Assembly (NCBI GenBank): GCA_027451445.1
Contig: DAIDJG010000540.1
Location: 1-64,000 of the forward strand
Length of the DNA: 64,000 nucleotides
Source of the DNA: Singulisphaera sp.
Lineage (GTDB): Bacteria; Planctomycetota; Planctomycetia; Isosphaerales; Isosphaeraceae
Reading direction: 5' to 3'
The position numbers and the translations under genes are program-made. Positions 1-9,174 of this stretch are shown here, one piece after another; position 1 is the stretch's first letter, and each line of letters opens with the position of its first letter. The notes beneath the pieces were generated by a model that saw only the letters and a list, made by a program, of their open reading frames with translations, was not told where the DNA came from and searched no databases.

Positions 1-540
1 GAAGGCGAAATGCAGCAGGTCCACAATCGCGGCAATCTTGACCTGAGCGAAGAGGAATACTTCGCGATCATCCGCGGGAAGACTGCGGAGTTAACCGCCG
101 TGTCCGCCCGACTCGGCGCCCATTACGCGGGTGCCCCTGAATCCACTGTGCAGGCTCTGGAAGACTACGGCCGCGATCTCGGCGTTGCGTTTCAGATCGC
201 CGACGACGTGCTCGACATCTGGGGCGAAGAGCGAGTGACAGGGAAAAGCCTGGGGACCGACCTCGAAAAGCAAAAGCTCACCCTCCCGTTGATCCGGCTG
301 TTGAACACATCGGAAGAGGTGATCGCCGACCGTGTTCGCAGGTTGCTCGCGGAACCGAATCCCGAAAACCGGCGCGAGCTGCGCCCGCTCCTTGAAGAGT
401 CGGGAGCGCTCGACTACGCCTGGCAACGCGCCCAGCGCTATTCCGCTCACGCCCTCGCAACGCTGGACGTTCTGCCGGAATCGACTGCGAAAAACGTCCT
501 ACGCACCATGGCCCAGTACGTCTTGCGGCGCACGTCTTGA
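1..540 (+). CDS. Polyprenyl (trans-prenyl) diphosphate synthase, C-terminal part
   Basis: The reading frame is open at base 1 and begins upstream of the window, so only about the last 179 residues are present. The visible part carries the EGEMQQ segment and the second aspartate-rich motif DDVLD within GVAFQIADDVLD, then KSLGTDLEKQK. These are hallmarks of all-trans polyprenyl synthases (IspA/IspB/GerC3 type), which condense isopentenyl diphosphate onto an allylic diphosphate using Mg2+. The first DDxxD motif would lie outside the window. The EGEMxQ...N.G pattern favours a long-chain (quinone side-chain) enzyme over farnesyl synthase, but chain length cannot be read here. Confidence 0.9.
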   Translation, partial: EGEMQQVHNRGNLDLSEEEYFAIIRGKTAELTAVSARLGAHYAGAPESTVQALEDYGRDLGVAFQIADDVLDIWGEERVTGKSLGTDLEKQKLTLPLIRLLNTSEEVIADRVRRLLAEPNPENRRELRPLLEESGALDYAWQRAQRYSAHALATLDVLPESTAKNVLRTMAQYVLRRTS

Positions 541-548
541 GCCGGTTC

Positions 549-566
549 GGTTCCGTATCAGGAACC
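549..566 (+). terminator. Possible weak terminator hairpin
   Basis: A perfect six-base stem, GGTTCC/GGAACC with loop GTATCA, starts nine bases after the prenyl synthase stop codon. No T-run follows directly; an A-rich stretch comes about 15 bases later. It may stabilise the 3' end rather than terminate. Confidence 0.3.
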
Positions 567-850
567 AATTCACCAAATCGCAAAAAAAACGGAATCGACG
601 CTCTTCCCGAACGACCCGGTGATGGTGTACTCTTTGGCCCTCTCACCGACCTTGCCCAGGGCCTTTGGGTTCCCCACGGTCGGCAGGACGCCGGATGATT
701 CCTCTCAACGGGAGCGACTTCCATTCTGTACGGGTACGTGACCTGAAGCGAGCCGCTTCGGCGGTCTGAACACACCTCCAGCAATGACGGGTCTCTCCTA
801 AGTCTGCAACCAGATGGCGCCGAGGGAGTTGCAAATTCGGGATGAGGGAG
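567..850. other. Intergenic stretch, no gene recognised
   Basis: This gap between the prenyl synthase and the XRE regulator holds no convincing frame. It contains a UUCG-type tetraloop hairpin (CCGC-TTCG-GCGG near 751-762) and GC-rich complementary blocks (CCGACC near 646, GGTCGG near 679). I could not match it to any known structured RNA family. Confidence 0.4.
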
Positions 851-851
851 T

Positions 852-879
852 TTTCGACGGAACCCGAAACTGCTACATT
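852..879 (+). promoter_or_regulatory. Candidate promoter with extended -10 (TGCTACATT)
   Basis: TACATT at 874-879 is preceded by TGC, giving an extended -10 element. A poor -35-like TTTCGA lies 16 bases upstream. Transcription would begin about at the ATG at 887, so the mRNA may be leaderless or nearly so. The same ten bases, TGCTACATTA, recur at 41651 upstream of the M50 protease. Confidence 0.4.
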
Positions 880-886
880 AGCCGGC

Positions 887-1330
887 ATGGAACTCAAGGA
901 TAAGCTGCTTGCTCAGATGTCGCGCATGGGTCTCAACGGCCAGAAGCTCGCTCGGATCTCCGGGGTGAGCGACTCGGAGATCTCGCGCATCCTCAACGGC
1001 AAGTCGCGTCCTGGGCTGGAAAATGCGTACCGGCTCGCCAAGGCGATGGGAGTCACGCTCGACTACCTGGCCGATGACGCCCTTGAGGCTGACCCAGGGG
1101 CCAATGCCGACCCGCTCAGCCCCGATGAGCGCGAGGTACTCGACCTTGCGCAAGGAATCGGGCTGACCCGAGCATCCCGGATCCTGGAGAACATCCGAAT
1201 CATCGGTTACGAGGCTGCAATGCGCCGGCTGCTTGAAGCAAAGGCCATTGCCGAAACCGACGAAGATGCCCGCGCCCACGCGCCTCAGGTTCCACTCGCC
1301 GCTGCGGCCCGTGCCAGCAGCCCGGCCTGA
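887..1330 (+). CDS. XRE-family helix-turn-helix transcriptional regulator
   Basis: The 147-residue protein has an N-terminal Cro/C1-type helix-turn-helix at about residues 5-60. The core reads GQKLARISGVSDSEISRILNG followed by a PGLENAYRLAKAMGVTLDYLADD block, the usual layout of XRE repressors. The C-terminal half (LSPDEREVLDLAQGIG, RASRILENIRIIGYEAAMRRL) is helical and may dimerise, but has no recognisable ligand domain. The ATG at 887 is chosen over one at 842 because the domain starts there and the candidate -10 element ends only seven bases upstream. Its target is unknown. It is not obviously co-transcribed with a neighbour, since rpoN is convergent. Confidence 0.8.
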   Translation: MELKDKLLAQMSRMGLNGQKLARISGVSDSEISRILNGKSRPGLENAYRLAKAMGVTLDYLADDALEADPGANADPLSPDEREVLDLAQGIGLTRASRILENIRIIGYEAAMRRLLEAKAIAETDEDARAHAPQVPLAAAARASSPA

Positions 1331-1380
1331 GCGCGGTGGTACGGCGCAGGCTGCCCGGAATCGACGCTTCTCGTCGCGTC

Positions 1381-2823
1381 CTAAAACTGTTTGCGCTGAC
1401 GGCTCGACGGGATTCGGAGCGTACGCCGGTATTTTGTGACGGTCCGGCGGGCCACCGGGAAACCGTGTTTACCCAACTCGTCGACGATCTCCTCATCCGA
1501 GAGCGGGTTTTGTTTGTCTTCCTTGGCGATGATCTCCAGCAACTTCTGCTTGATGGTATCCCAAGCGACTTCCTCACCTTCGGAGGTGACGGTGCCACCG
1601 CCGAAGAAACGCTTGAGCGAGAAGATGCCGCGCGGGGTCTGAACCCATTTATCGTCGACCGCCCGGCTGACCGTCGTGACGTGGACGTTCACACGATCAG
1701 CGATCTGCTGCATCTTGAGCGGCTCGATGGCCTCGGGGCCCTTATCGAGGAAGTCTTTCTGATGCTCGATAATGGCGCGAGCCACCTTGAGCAACGTATT
1801 GCGCCGTTGTTCGATGGACTCGATCAGCCAGCGAGCCGATTGGATTCGCTTCTGGATGAACTCACGGGCTGCGGGATCGGTTGCCTTGTTTTTGAGCTGT
1901 TTCTGATAATACTGCGAGATCGAGAGCTGCGGTGTGTGTTCGTCGACCAACCGAACGTCGTAAGTGCCATGTTCGTTGAGCTCGACGATCAGGTCTGGGA
2001 CCACGTACTGCGCATTTTCTGGGCTGAACCGCGCACCGGGACGCAAATTGAGCCGGCGAAGATGCTCCATCGACTCCTTGATCTTCTCGATGGAGATCCC
2101 CGACTTCTTCTCGATCGCCGGCAGACGATTTTGCTGCAAGTCTTCCAGGTGGTTGGCGATCAGGATGTACAGGATGTCGCGACAAGGCACGTCCGGCGTG
2201 AGTTGAAGCAACAGGCATTCCCGAGTGTTGCGGGCACCAACGCCGGGCGGATCGAGTTTCTGAACGAGCTCGAGCGCTTCTTCGGCCTGAGAAAGGGTTG
2301 CATCGCCCGCGAAATCACGAACGATGTCGTGCAAGTCGAGGTTGAGATACCCATTCTCATCCAAGTTATAAATGATGTATTCCGCGAGGGCGCGAACGGC
2401 GGGGTCGGAATCCAGGAAGCTCAACTGGTCGGCGAGGTCGTCGTGGAGCGACCTTGGTCTCGCAGCCATGTTCTGCATGGCGTCGTGCTTGCGGTCCGCT
2501 TCTTCACTCAGGGCAGCACGGCTGACTCGATGCGTCTCACCGTACGTGTCCCGCCACTCCTCGGGGATGAGGTCGAGGTCGCCGGATTCAGCGTCCGGTT
2601 CGGCCTCAGCGGCTGTCTCCTTGGCCTGTGCGTCTTGAGCTTCTTGTTCCTGCGGAGAAAGCTCGCGCAAGTCGACCAGCAGCGGGTTCTCGATCAGCTC
2701 CTGGTCGATCCGTTCCTGCAAGGCCATGAGAGGAAGTTGCAAGATTTCCATCGACTGGATCATGCGAGGCGCCATCCGCTGGCGCATGTCGGTCCGCATC
2801 TGCTGAGAAGTGTCGAGTCGCAT
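1381..2823 (-). CDS. rpoN: RNA polymerase sigma-54 factor (RpoN)
   Basis: The protein is 480 residues and shows the three regions of sigma-54. A glutamine-rich N-terminal activator-interacting region (SQQMRTDMRQRMAPRMIQSMEIL) is followed by an acidic linker, then the core-binding domain with LDPPGVGARNTRECLLLQL. A C-terminal DNA-binding part ends in the RpoN box, ARRTVTKYR, very close to the canonical ARRTVAKYR that contacts the -24 element. An upstream in-frame start at 3069 would add 82 residues of non-conserved sequence, so the ATG at 2823 is preferred. It directs transcription from -24/-12 promoters that need AAA+ activators. A good candidate promoter of this type lies at 52405. It is the last gene of a minus-strand run after recR. 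Confidence 0.97.
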   Translation of the reverse strand: MRLDTSQQMRTDMRQRMAPRMIQSMEILQLPLMALQERIDQELIENPLLVDLRELSPQEQEAQDAQAKETAAEAEPDAESGDLDLIPEEWRDTYGETHRVSRAALSEEADRKHDAMQNMAARPRSLHDDLADQLSFLDSDPAVRALAEYIIYNLDENGYLNLDLHDIVRDFAGDATLSQAEEALELVQKLDPPGVGARNTRECLLLQLTPDVPCRDILYILIANHLEDLQQNRLPAIEKKSGISIEKIKESMEHLRRLNLRPGARFSPENAQYVVPDLIVELNEHGTYDVRLVDEHTPQLSISQYYQKQLKNKATDPAAREFIQKRIQSARWLIESIEQRRNTLLKVARAIIEHQKDFLDKGPEAIEPLKMQQIADRVNVHVTTVSRAVDDKWVQTPRGIFSLKRFFGGGTVTSEGEEVAWDTIKQKLLEIIAKEDKQNPLSDEEIVDELGKHGFPVARRTVTKYRRTLRIPSSRQRKQF

Positions 2824-3040
2824 GGTCCTGGATTCCGCCCCGGGAGAGTAGTGAGAAACCAGCCATAGGGAAGGTCGTTGTTCCGGCCGCCTCCCCTCGT
2901 CGAGAGCCAACGGGCACGATCCATCGCCTCGCTGCGCGGTGATCGAACGGGACTCACCGCCGTTCCGGGATTCTCTGTACGCAAGAATTATGCCATAGCC
3001 AATTCGATTTTCAAAGACGTGTCGCCGTGGATTCGCGGAA

Positions 3041-3646
3041 TTAGAACCGCTGACGACCGTTGATGGCATCGGCGAGCATCTCTTTGTTGGCGAATTCCAA
3101 CATACTTCCGGAGGCGAGCCCGCGGGCGAGCCGAGTGATCGCCACGCCGCTATCCGCGAGCCGGTTGGCGACGAGGAGTGCGGTGCCGTCGCCTTCCAGG
3201 GTGGGATTTGTGGCCATGATCAACTCGCGCACCAGGCCCGATCGGACACGTGCTTCGAGCGCATCGAGAGTGAGTTGTTCAGGGCCGACGCCTTGCAGGG
3301 GAGCAAGCCTGCCGAGCAGCACGTGGTAGACGCCCGGGTAGGTGCCCGCTTTCTCGAGCGCGATGAGGTCGCGCGGCTGCTCGACGACGCATACGATCGA
3401 GGGATCGCGCCGGGGGTCGCGGCAAATGGCACAGAGTTGTGATTCCGCTTCCGTCAGATGGTAGCAAGTTGCGCAGTGCCGGACTCGTTCCTTGACCTCG
3501 CGGATGGCTTCGGCGAGCGCCAGGGCCTCTTCCGGCGGGCATTTGAGCAGGTGGTGGGCCAAACGCTCGGCGCTCTTGGCACCGATACCTGGCAACCGGC
3601 CCAGAGCGGTTGTCAGGCGATCGAGTGACGCGGCGTATCCCGACAT
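3041..3646 (-). CDS. recR: Recombination mediator protein RecR
   Basis: This 201-residue protein has the full RecR layout. An N-terminal helix-hairpin-helix ([17 protein letters not shown]) is followed by a four-cysteine zinc finger (CATC...CAIC) at about residues 58-75. A Toprim domain begins at [18 protein letters not shown], and the C-terminal Walker-B-like part contains [11 protein letters not shown]. RecR works with RecO and RecF to load RecA on gapped DNA. It lies three bases downstream of the ybaB stop, matching the widespread dnaX-ybaB-recR arrangement. Confidence 0.98.
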   Translation of the reverse strand: MSGYAASLDRLTTALGRLPGIGAKSAERLAHHLLKCPPEEALALAEAIREVKERVRHCATCYHLTEAESQLCAICRDPRRDPSIVCVVEQPRDLIALEKAGTYPGVYHVLLGRLAPLQGVGPEQLTLDALEARVRSGLVRELIMATNPTLEGDGTALLVANRLADSGVAITRLARGLASGSMLEFANKEMLADAINGRQRF

Positions 3647-3649
3647 GAG

Positions 3650-4006
3650 TCAGGCCCCTCCACCGCCGCGCGGGTCGAGCAAATTGTTCAAACCCGGAAT
3701 GGGAAACCCGCCGGCCATGTTCGAGAGCGATTGCGCCGCCGCTTCCCGGGCCTTGCCCAATCCCTGGTTCACCGCGGCCGTCACCAGGTCCTCCAGAAGC
3801 TCGACATCGCCATCCGCGAGCAGTTTGGGGTCGATGCGCACGGCCAACACTTCGAGCCGGCCGTTCACCTTCGCTGAGACGACACCGCCACCGGCTGTGC
3901 CTTCGACCTGGACTTGGCCGAGCGACTCGGTTGCCTTCTCCATCGTTTCGCGTAGCTTGCCCGCGTTGCGCATCAGTTCGGCGAGATTTCCTAAGTTGCT
4001 GAACAT
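3650..4006 (-). CDS. ybaB: YbaB/EbfC-family nucleoid-associated protein
   Basis: The 118-residue protein begins MFSNLGNLAELMRNAGKL, the usual YbaB start. It contains the conserved GGGVVSAKVNGRLEVLAVRIDP core, a DNA-binding dimer fold, followed by a helical segment and a glycine/proline-rich tail (PIPGLNN...RGGGGA). An upstream in-frame ATG at 4060 would add 18 non-conserved residues and is rejected. Family members bind DNA without strict sequence specificity. The position between dnaX and recR is conserved in many bacteria and supports the call. Confidence 0.95.
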   Translation of the reverse strand: MFSNLGNLAELMRNAGKLRETMEKATESLGQVQVEGTAGGGVVSAKVNGRLEVLAVRIDPKLLADGDVELLEDLVTAAVNQGLGKAREAAAQSLSNMAGGFPIPGLNNLLDPRGGGGA

Positions 4007-4105
4007 GGCGAACCTTCTTGATGGACGAATGGGAAACGAGCAACGGGTCCGGCCGGTCAACTCATCCGACGCAGACTCGTCCGGAATACGACTCGACCTT
4101 CACCG

Positions 4106-5848
4106 TCAGGCCCCTCCGGCGGGAGGACTGTCGTCCATTTCGATATGGACCGGCCGTGCGTCGAAGAGCTTAACCAGGTCCTGAATCATGGGATCTTCGT
4201 GGGTCGTCTGTTGTGTGGGAGCAAGTTCTGTCGACGGCTGATCGTCCTCGGCGGGTCGCACGAACCGGAGCGTCACGGGCCGCCGCAAGAGGCGTTGAAG
4301 GGTCTCTTCGATCCGGGCACGCGGCTCCGGCTGATCACACTCGACAGCTACCCAATTGTAGCCCGGCGACAAGGTGATGACCAGCGTGTCAGGCGGTTCG
4401 ACCGACAGGTCGGAAGTCCTGACTTGACTCAGTTTGGCACCGATTCGAAGACCGATTTTCTTGATTAACTCTTGCCAAACCTGCTGAACCGCCCCCAGTT
4501 CGAGTGGTCGTTGAGGCGTCGGTGGGACCGGCTCTCGAGCGACCGGTTCAGGGGATGGCGCCGGGCTTTCCTCAGCACGAGGTAGCTCCCGCGGCGCTGC
4601 ACTCTCAACGGGAACTAATTTTTTTTTTACGGCGGCCCCGCTCACAGCCGGCTCACCGCGCTCGAGGGCGGAAAGACGCGCGGTGAGCTCGCTCAGCTCG
4701 GCGAGGTTTTCCAGCCGAGCGACTCGAACCAAGGCCACTTCGACGACCGTTCGTCCGTGAGGACTTCCTCGCAGCCGACGTCTGGCTTCATCGAGGATCT
4801 GGAGGGCGGCAATAATGGTGTCGATCGACCACCGCTTGGCCAGGGCAACGAGCCGGGGTTTCTGAGTCGGCGTTGCGGCGAGGAGCATGGACTCTGCTCC
4901 GACCGCAAGCACCATGAGATCGCGCAGGTAGTCGATCACCCCGTTGAGCAGGTCGACGGGCTGAACGCCGGTCGCTGCCCCCTGCTCGACCTGAGCAAGC
5001 GCCGCGGCGGAATTGTGATCGACGAGAGCCTCAATCAGGTCCAGGATTCGTTCGTCGCTCGCTGTCCCGAGGAGCGAGTGCACCAGTTCCACCGTGAGCC
5101 GCTCGCCGCCCGCGGCGAGCAGTTGCTCGAGCAGCGACTGGGCGTCCCGCATCGAGCCGCCCGCGCGCCTGCCGACGGTACGCAACGCATCGGGGTCCGC
5201 CTCAACGCCTTCGCGCCGACAGATTTCCAGCAGCGAGGCCACGATCTGTTCGGGGACGATCCCAGCGAAATCGTACCGCTGACACCGCGAAAGCACGGTG
5301 ATCGGGATTTTGGCCGCCTCGGTCGTCGCAAAGAAAAACTTGACGTGCTCCGGCGGCTCCTCGAGCGTCTTCAACAGGGCATTGAACGCCCCGGTCGAGA
5401 GCATGTGGACTTCATCAATGTAGTAGATCTTGAAACGAGCTCGACTGGGCCGCAAGCTGGCGTTCTGCCTGAGCTCGCGCACGGCATCGACACCGTTGTT
5501 GCTTGCGCCGTCAATTTCGATGACGTCGACGTCCTGACCAACGGCGATGGCCTCGCAGATATCACAGTGCTGGCAAGGATCGACCGTGGGGCCGTGCACA
5601 CAATTGAGGCACTTCGCAAAAATGCGCGCCATCGAAGTCTTGCCGACACCCCGAGTGCCGCAAAAGAGGTAAGCCTGCGCAATTCGGTCGAGTCGGATGG
5701 CGTTGCGGAGGGCCTGGACGACGTGGTCCTGTCCCACGACGTCTTCGAACCGTTGCGGTCGGTAGCGCCGGGCGACAACCGTGTAAGCAGCCCGTTCGGA
5801 TGATTCAGGCTCCGGCGGGATTGTCGCAGGTGCTTTGTCAGGCGGCAC
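4106..5848 (-). CDS. dnaX: DNA polymerase III subunit gamma/tau
   Basis: The 580-residue protein is the clamp-loader ATPase. It has a YRPQRFEDVVGQDHV start to the AAA+ module, Walker A GTRGVGKTS at residues 64-72, and a zinc-binding cysteine cluster at 80, 83, 92, 95 and 98. Sensor and Walker B parts follow (YIDEVHML, TEAAKIPITVLSRCQRYDF). A Pro/Glu-rich linker leads to a C-terminal region that resembles the tau extension contacting polymerase alpha and helicase. The length is consistent with tau. A poly-A stretch near 4620 (AAAAAAAAT on the coding strand) could support programmed frameshifting to gamma, as in some bacteria, but this is only a possibility. Confidence 0.96.
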   Translation of the reverse strand: MPPDKAPATIPPEPESSERAAYTVVARRYRPQRFEDVVGQDHVVQALRNAIRLDRIAQAYLFCGTRGVGKTSMARIFAKCLNCVHGPTVDPCQHCDICEAIAVGQDVDVIEIDGASNNGVDAVRELRQNASLRPSRARFKIYYIDEVHMLSTGAFNALLKTLEEPPEHVKFFFATTEAAKIPITVLSRCQRYDFAGIVPEQIVASLLEICRREGVEADPDALRTVGRRAGGSMRDAQSLLEQLLAAGGERLTVELVHSLLGTASDERILDLIEALVDHNSAAALAQVEQGAATGVQPVDLLNGVIDYLRDLMVLAVGAESMLLAATPTQKPRLVALAKRWSIDTIIAALQILDEARRRLRGSPHGRTVVEVALVRVARLENLAELSELTARLSALERGEPAVSGAAVKKKLVPVESAAPRELPRAEESPAPSPEPVAREPVPPTPQRPLELGAVQQVWQELIKKIGLRIGAKLSQVRTSDLSVEPPDTLVITLSPGYNWVAVECDQPEPRARIEETLQRLLRRPVTLRFVRPAEDDQPSTELAPTQQTTHEDPMIQDLVKLFDARPVHIEMDDSPPAGGA

Positions 5849-5932
5849 GAGCCTCGCTCCATCGGGCTTGGTCGGATTGAAGGTCCGCGCGAGTGCGCGG
5901 CCATCAATCTCGCCGGAGGGAAGCAGGAGTCT

Positions 5933-6045
5933 GGGTGAGCCGGGGAGGTTCTCCCGCGCACATGGGGGCGATGCTTATGGCTGCTGCGTTCCCGCCCTGA
6001 CCAGGTTCACAAGCACCCATTGCCCGGGTCCCCCCCGGCTCACCC
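5933..6045 (-). ncRNA. ffs: Signal recognition particle RNA, small bacterial type (4.5S)
   Basis: Read on the minus strand, the ends pair perfectly over at least nine bases (GGGTGAGCC with GGCTCACCC). The apical part carries the signature CTGGTCAGG followed by GGGAACGCAGCAGCC, the asymmetric loop and tetraloop region bound by the Ffh M-domain. The length of about 113 nt fits the small bacterial form without an Alu domain. Its place just upstream of dnaX is a conserved linkage. It works with Ffh and FtsY to target nascent membrane proteins. Confidence 0.93.
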
Positions 6046-6310
6046 TGACCCCCGCGTCGCCTCATGTTCGCGGCACGGCGGCCCAGGAAAGGGATCATTG
6101 TCGGTGATCAGACGATCCCTTTCAAGGCCAACATTGTGAACTTGCGGCTTCCCACTTGCGTCGGCGGTCCCGGTTGATGACCATGTGGTATTGTGAAAGT
6201 AGGGGAACCAAGGCGCAGGCCGAGGCTCCCGCCTCACGACGCGCCGGGCCGCTTCGGAGGGTCGCGGGCGTTATCGAAGTGCCGAAAACACCGAAGAAAG
6301 TGGGGCAGCC

Positions 6311-8983
6311 ATGGCCCGGCGACTGACCGCCCACCCTTTGCCGGCGTGGGTGGGGGACCTTCCGGTCTTCGAGCGGACCCTGGCGAACGGTTTCAAGGCC
6401 TTGGTTCTTCCCCGAACCCATGCGCCCGTCGTGGTCTGCGATCTGTATTACCCGGTCGGCTCGGTGAATGAACCGGCGGGCAAGACAGGCCTGGCGCACT
6501 TCGTCGAGCACATGTTGTTCAAGGGAACGGAGCGGTTCCCGAAAGGGCAAATCGACCGCCTGGCGTTCATTGCAGCGGGGCAATCGAACGCGGAGACCGG
6601 TGAAGATTGGACGCACTACTGGTTCGCGTTCCCTTCCGACCGGTGGGAGCTTGCCCTCGCGATCGAAGCGGACCGCATGACCGGCGCCACGTTCGATGCC
6701 CGCGAAGTTGAGGCCGAGCGTCACGTCATCCGCGAAGAGCGCGCGCGCGACCTTGATTCGCCTCTGGGCCGGCTCGATCGGAACCACCTGGCGCTGGCCT
6801 ATCTCCGCCACCCGTATCGCAATCCGATCCTGGGCTGGCCCGATGACCTTGCCGGAATCAGCGTTGACGACCTGAGAGAATTCTATCACCTCCATTATCG
6901 GCCGGATGGCGCGGTGTTGGTCGTCGTTGGCGACGTGGAAGCCGAACGCGCGTTGGATGCCGTCGGAGCGGCGTTTGGGCCCATCGCCCGCGGCCAGACG
7001 GCACGCCCGCGGATCGAAGGTTCGGAACCTCGACAGACGGGGCGCCGCGAGTTCACGCTCAACGAGTCGGAGGGTGTCGCACGTGGCCAGTTCGGATGGC
7101 ACTCCGTCCCTCGAGGACATCCCGACGGCCCTGCGCTCGATGTGCTGTCCGACCTCCTGTGCTGTGGTCGCCGATCCCGTTTATGGGATATGCTGATCGA
7201 GCGCGAGCGTATCGCCACCTGGGTTGACGCCGCGCAGGAGGGTTCCCGGCAGGCTGGCCAGTTCCTGGTCCAGGTGGAAGCACCGCCTGGGGTCGAACCC
7301 GCTCGGGTCGAGCAGGAAATCGCGGACGCGATCCGCCGCCTGGCGGATGAGGGGCCGACGCGCGAGGAACTGGTACGTTCTCGCTGTCGCCTCGAGGCGG
7401 CCTGGCGCTGGGAGCAGGAGGATCTCGCCGGCCTGGCTGCCGGACTTGGCCAGGTTGCCCTCTGGCAGGATTGGCGAGCGTGGCAGGCCGAACACCGCGT
7501 GGCACTTGCGGTTCAAGCTGACGACGTGCGCCGCGTCGCCTCAACGTACCTGGTCGAATCCAATCTGACGGTTGGCTGGTCCTTGCCCCGACCGGCGCGT
7601 TCCATGACCGTCCTGGCACCGTCGGAGACGCTTCCCAGTCCTCCCCGCCCCGCCGCCCCACGATCCGCCGAACTCCCAATCGAACTGGCAATCCCGGATG
7701 CGGGATCGAGATTAAATGATTTCCGGCCGGAGCGCGCGGTTTTCCCCAACAGTCTTCGGCTCGTCTCCGAGCGGCGCGCAGGGACAGGGATCATCGCGCT
7801 CGAGTTATTCGTCGACGCCGGCCTGCTGCGTGAGGAAAAGCCTGGCCTGGCGTACTTGACGGGCCGATTGCTCGACGAGGGGACGAAGACACGTTCCGCG
7901 GAGGCATTGGCCGAGGCCATAGAGGACGTCGGAGGAATGCTCGAGGTTTCCTCGACGGGGGCATCGCTACGTGTCCGGGCGGAGGATTTACCGCTCGCCC
8001 TCGAGATCCTGGCCGATGTCATCCGGCGGCCTGCGTTTCCGGAGGAAGCCGTTCCCTGGGCGAAGCGCCGGATCGCCGCCGAGTTGCAAGGTGATCACGA
8101 CGATCCCGCCTTCTCGGCGGATCTGGTTTTCCGCCGACTCGTCTATGGTACCCATCCGTACGCGCGCGATCCCCGAGGCTCGTCGCGGGGGTTGGGGCAG
8201 CTCACGCTCGATGACGTGAGGGAACATCACGCCCGCTACTTCACCGCGGATAATGCGTTCCTCGTCGCCGTTGGCGACTTCGAACCCAGGCGTCTGAACA
8301 GCCTGGTCCGTAAACATTTCGGCACATGGAGAGCCGGCGGAGCGGCCCTTCGGAGCGGCCCTCGGTTACAACGAGCACGCCGCCCCAGAGTCCGCCGGAT
8401 CGCCCACGGCAGCGAGCAGGTCCAGATCATCCTGGGCCATCTGGGGATTCCGCGGAAACACCCCGACTTTTACGCTCTCGCCGTTCTCGACCACATCCTC
8501 GGCAGCGGGCCGGGATTCACGGATCGCCTGAGCCGTCTCTTACGGGACGAACTCGGCCTCGCCTATTCGGTGGGCGGCGGCATCACGGAATCGGCTGACG
8601 TTGCCCCCGGGATGTTCCGGATCTACGTCGGCACCATGCCCGACGAGGCGGACCGCGTCGTGGCGAAGATCGTCGAACAAGTGCGCGCGGTCCATGCGGG
8701 CGAGTTCTCCGATGAGGAGGTGGCGCGTGCCAGGAACTATGTCGCAGGCTCGTGGGTCTTCGACTTTCAGACGGTCGAGCAACGAGCCGAACGCCTGATG
8801 GACCTCGAGCGCTGGAAACTGGATCTCAACGAGCCGCTCGTCTGGCCGGACCAAATCGCGCGAGTCACAACCCGCCAGGTACGACGCGCCGCCAAAGCTC
8901 ATTTGGACCCGTCGGCCTTGTTGCGCGTCGAGTACGGCCCTCTCCATCGTCGACGGAGCCGAACCGATGCCGAGTGCGCGTGA
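6311..8983 (+). CDS. M16-family zinc peptidase with two tandem M16 modules
   Basis: The 890-residue protein has two fused insulinase-type halves. The N-terminal half carries the inverted zinc motif HFVEH at residues 63-67 and a distal glutamate region (VEAERHVIREERARD) about 75 residues later. The C-terminal half (from about residue 450) has the M16 fold signatures (AYLTGRLLDEGTKTRSAEALAEAIE) but no HxxEH, as expected for the non-catalytic half. The family cleaves peptides in a closed chamber, as in PqqL and pitrilysin-like enzymes. No signal peptide is visible. It stands alone, with the LRR gene about 190 bases downstream. Confidence 0.93.
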   Translation: MARRLTAHPLPAWVGDLPVFERTLANGFKALVLPRTHAPVVVCDLYYPVGSVNEPAGKTGLAHFVEHMLFKGTERFPKGQIDRLAFIAAGQSNAETGEDWTHYWFAFPSDRWELALAIEADRMTGATFDAREVEAERHVIREERARDLDSPLGRLDRNHLALAYLRHPYRNPILGWPDDLAGISVDDLREFYHLHYRPDGAVLVVVGDVEAERALDAVGAAFGPIARGQTARPRIEGSEPRQTGRREFTLNESEGVARGQFGWHSVPRGHPDGPALDVLSDLLCCGRRSRLWDMLIERERIATWVDAAQEGSRQAGQFLVQVEAPPGVEPARVEQEIADAIRRLADEGPTREELVRSRCRLEAAWRWEQEDLAGLAAGLGQVALWQDWRAWQAEHRVALAVQADDVRRVASTYLVESNLTVGWSLPRPARSMTVLAPSETLPSPPRPAAPRSAELPIELAIPDAGSRLNDFRPERAVFPNSLRLVSERRAGTGIIALELFVDAGLLREEKPGLAYLTGRLLDEGTKTRSAEALAEAIEDVGGMLEVSSTGASLRVRAEDLPLALEILADVIRRPAFPEEAVPWAKRRIAAELQGDHDDPAFSADLVFRRLVYGTHPYARDPRGSSRGLGQLTLDDVREHHARYFTADNAFLVAVGDFEPRRLNSLVRKHFGTWRAGGAALRSGPRLQRARRPRVRRIAHGSEQVQIILGHLGIPRKHPDFYALAVLDHILGSGPGFTDRLSRLLRDELGLAYSVGGGITESADVAPGMFRIYVGTMPDEADRVVAKIVEQVRAVHAGEFSDEEVARARNYVAGSWVFDFQTVEQRAERLMDLERWKLDLNEPLVWPDQIARVTTRQVRRAAKAHLDPSALLRVEYGPLHRRRSRTDAECA

Positions 8984-9174
8984 TCGAACGCCCTTTCCAT
9001 CTCGCCTGCCGAGGCTGCGCCGCGGGCACACACCCGTTGCAAGAAGCCTCGGCAAGGGTTAGAGCATAGTGTTGGTTCACGAGGAAAACGGCGCAATCCC
9101 CCTCCCTCGTGTGGGCAAGATGGTTCCACGACGTGCATTCCGCAAGATCACGCAATGATTCCGGAGAGAAACTG

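Noticed and set aside
4610-4632. Programmed frameshift site in dnaX
   Set aside because: There is an A-run on the coding strand, but no clear downstream stem or nearby -1 stop could be confirmed by eye, so it is mentioned only as a possibility in the gene entry.
4757-5803. Plus-strand frame antisense to dnaX
   Set aside because: No recognisable domain and it overlaps a certain gene completely. Codon pattern is that of a shadow frame.
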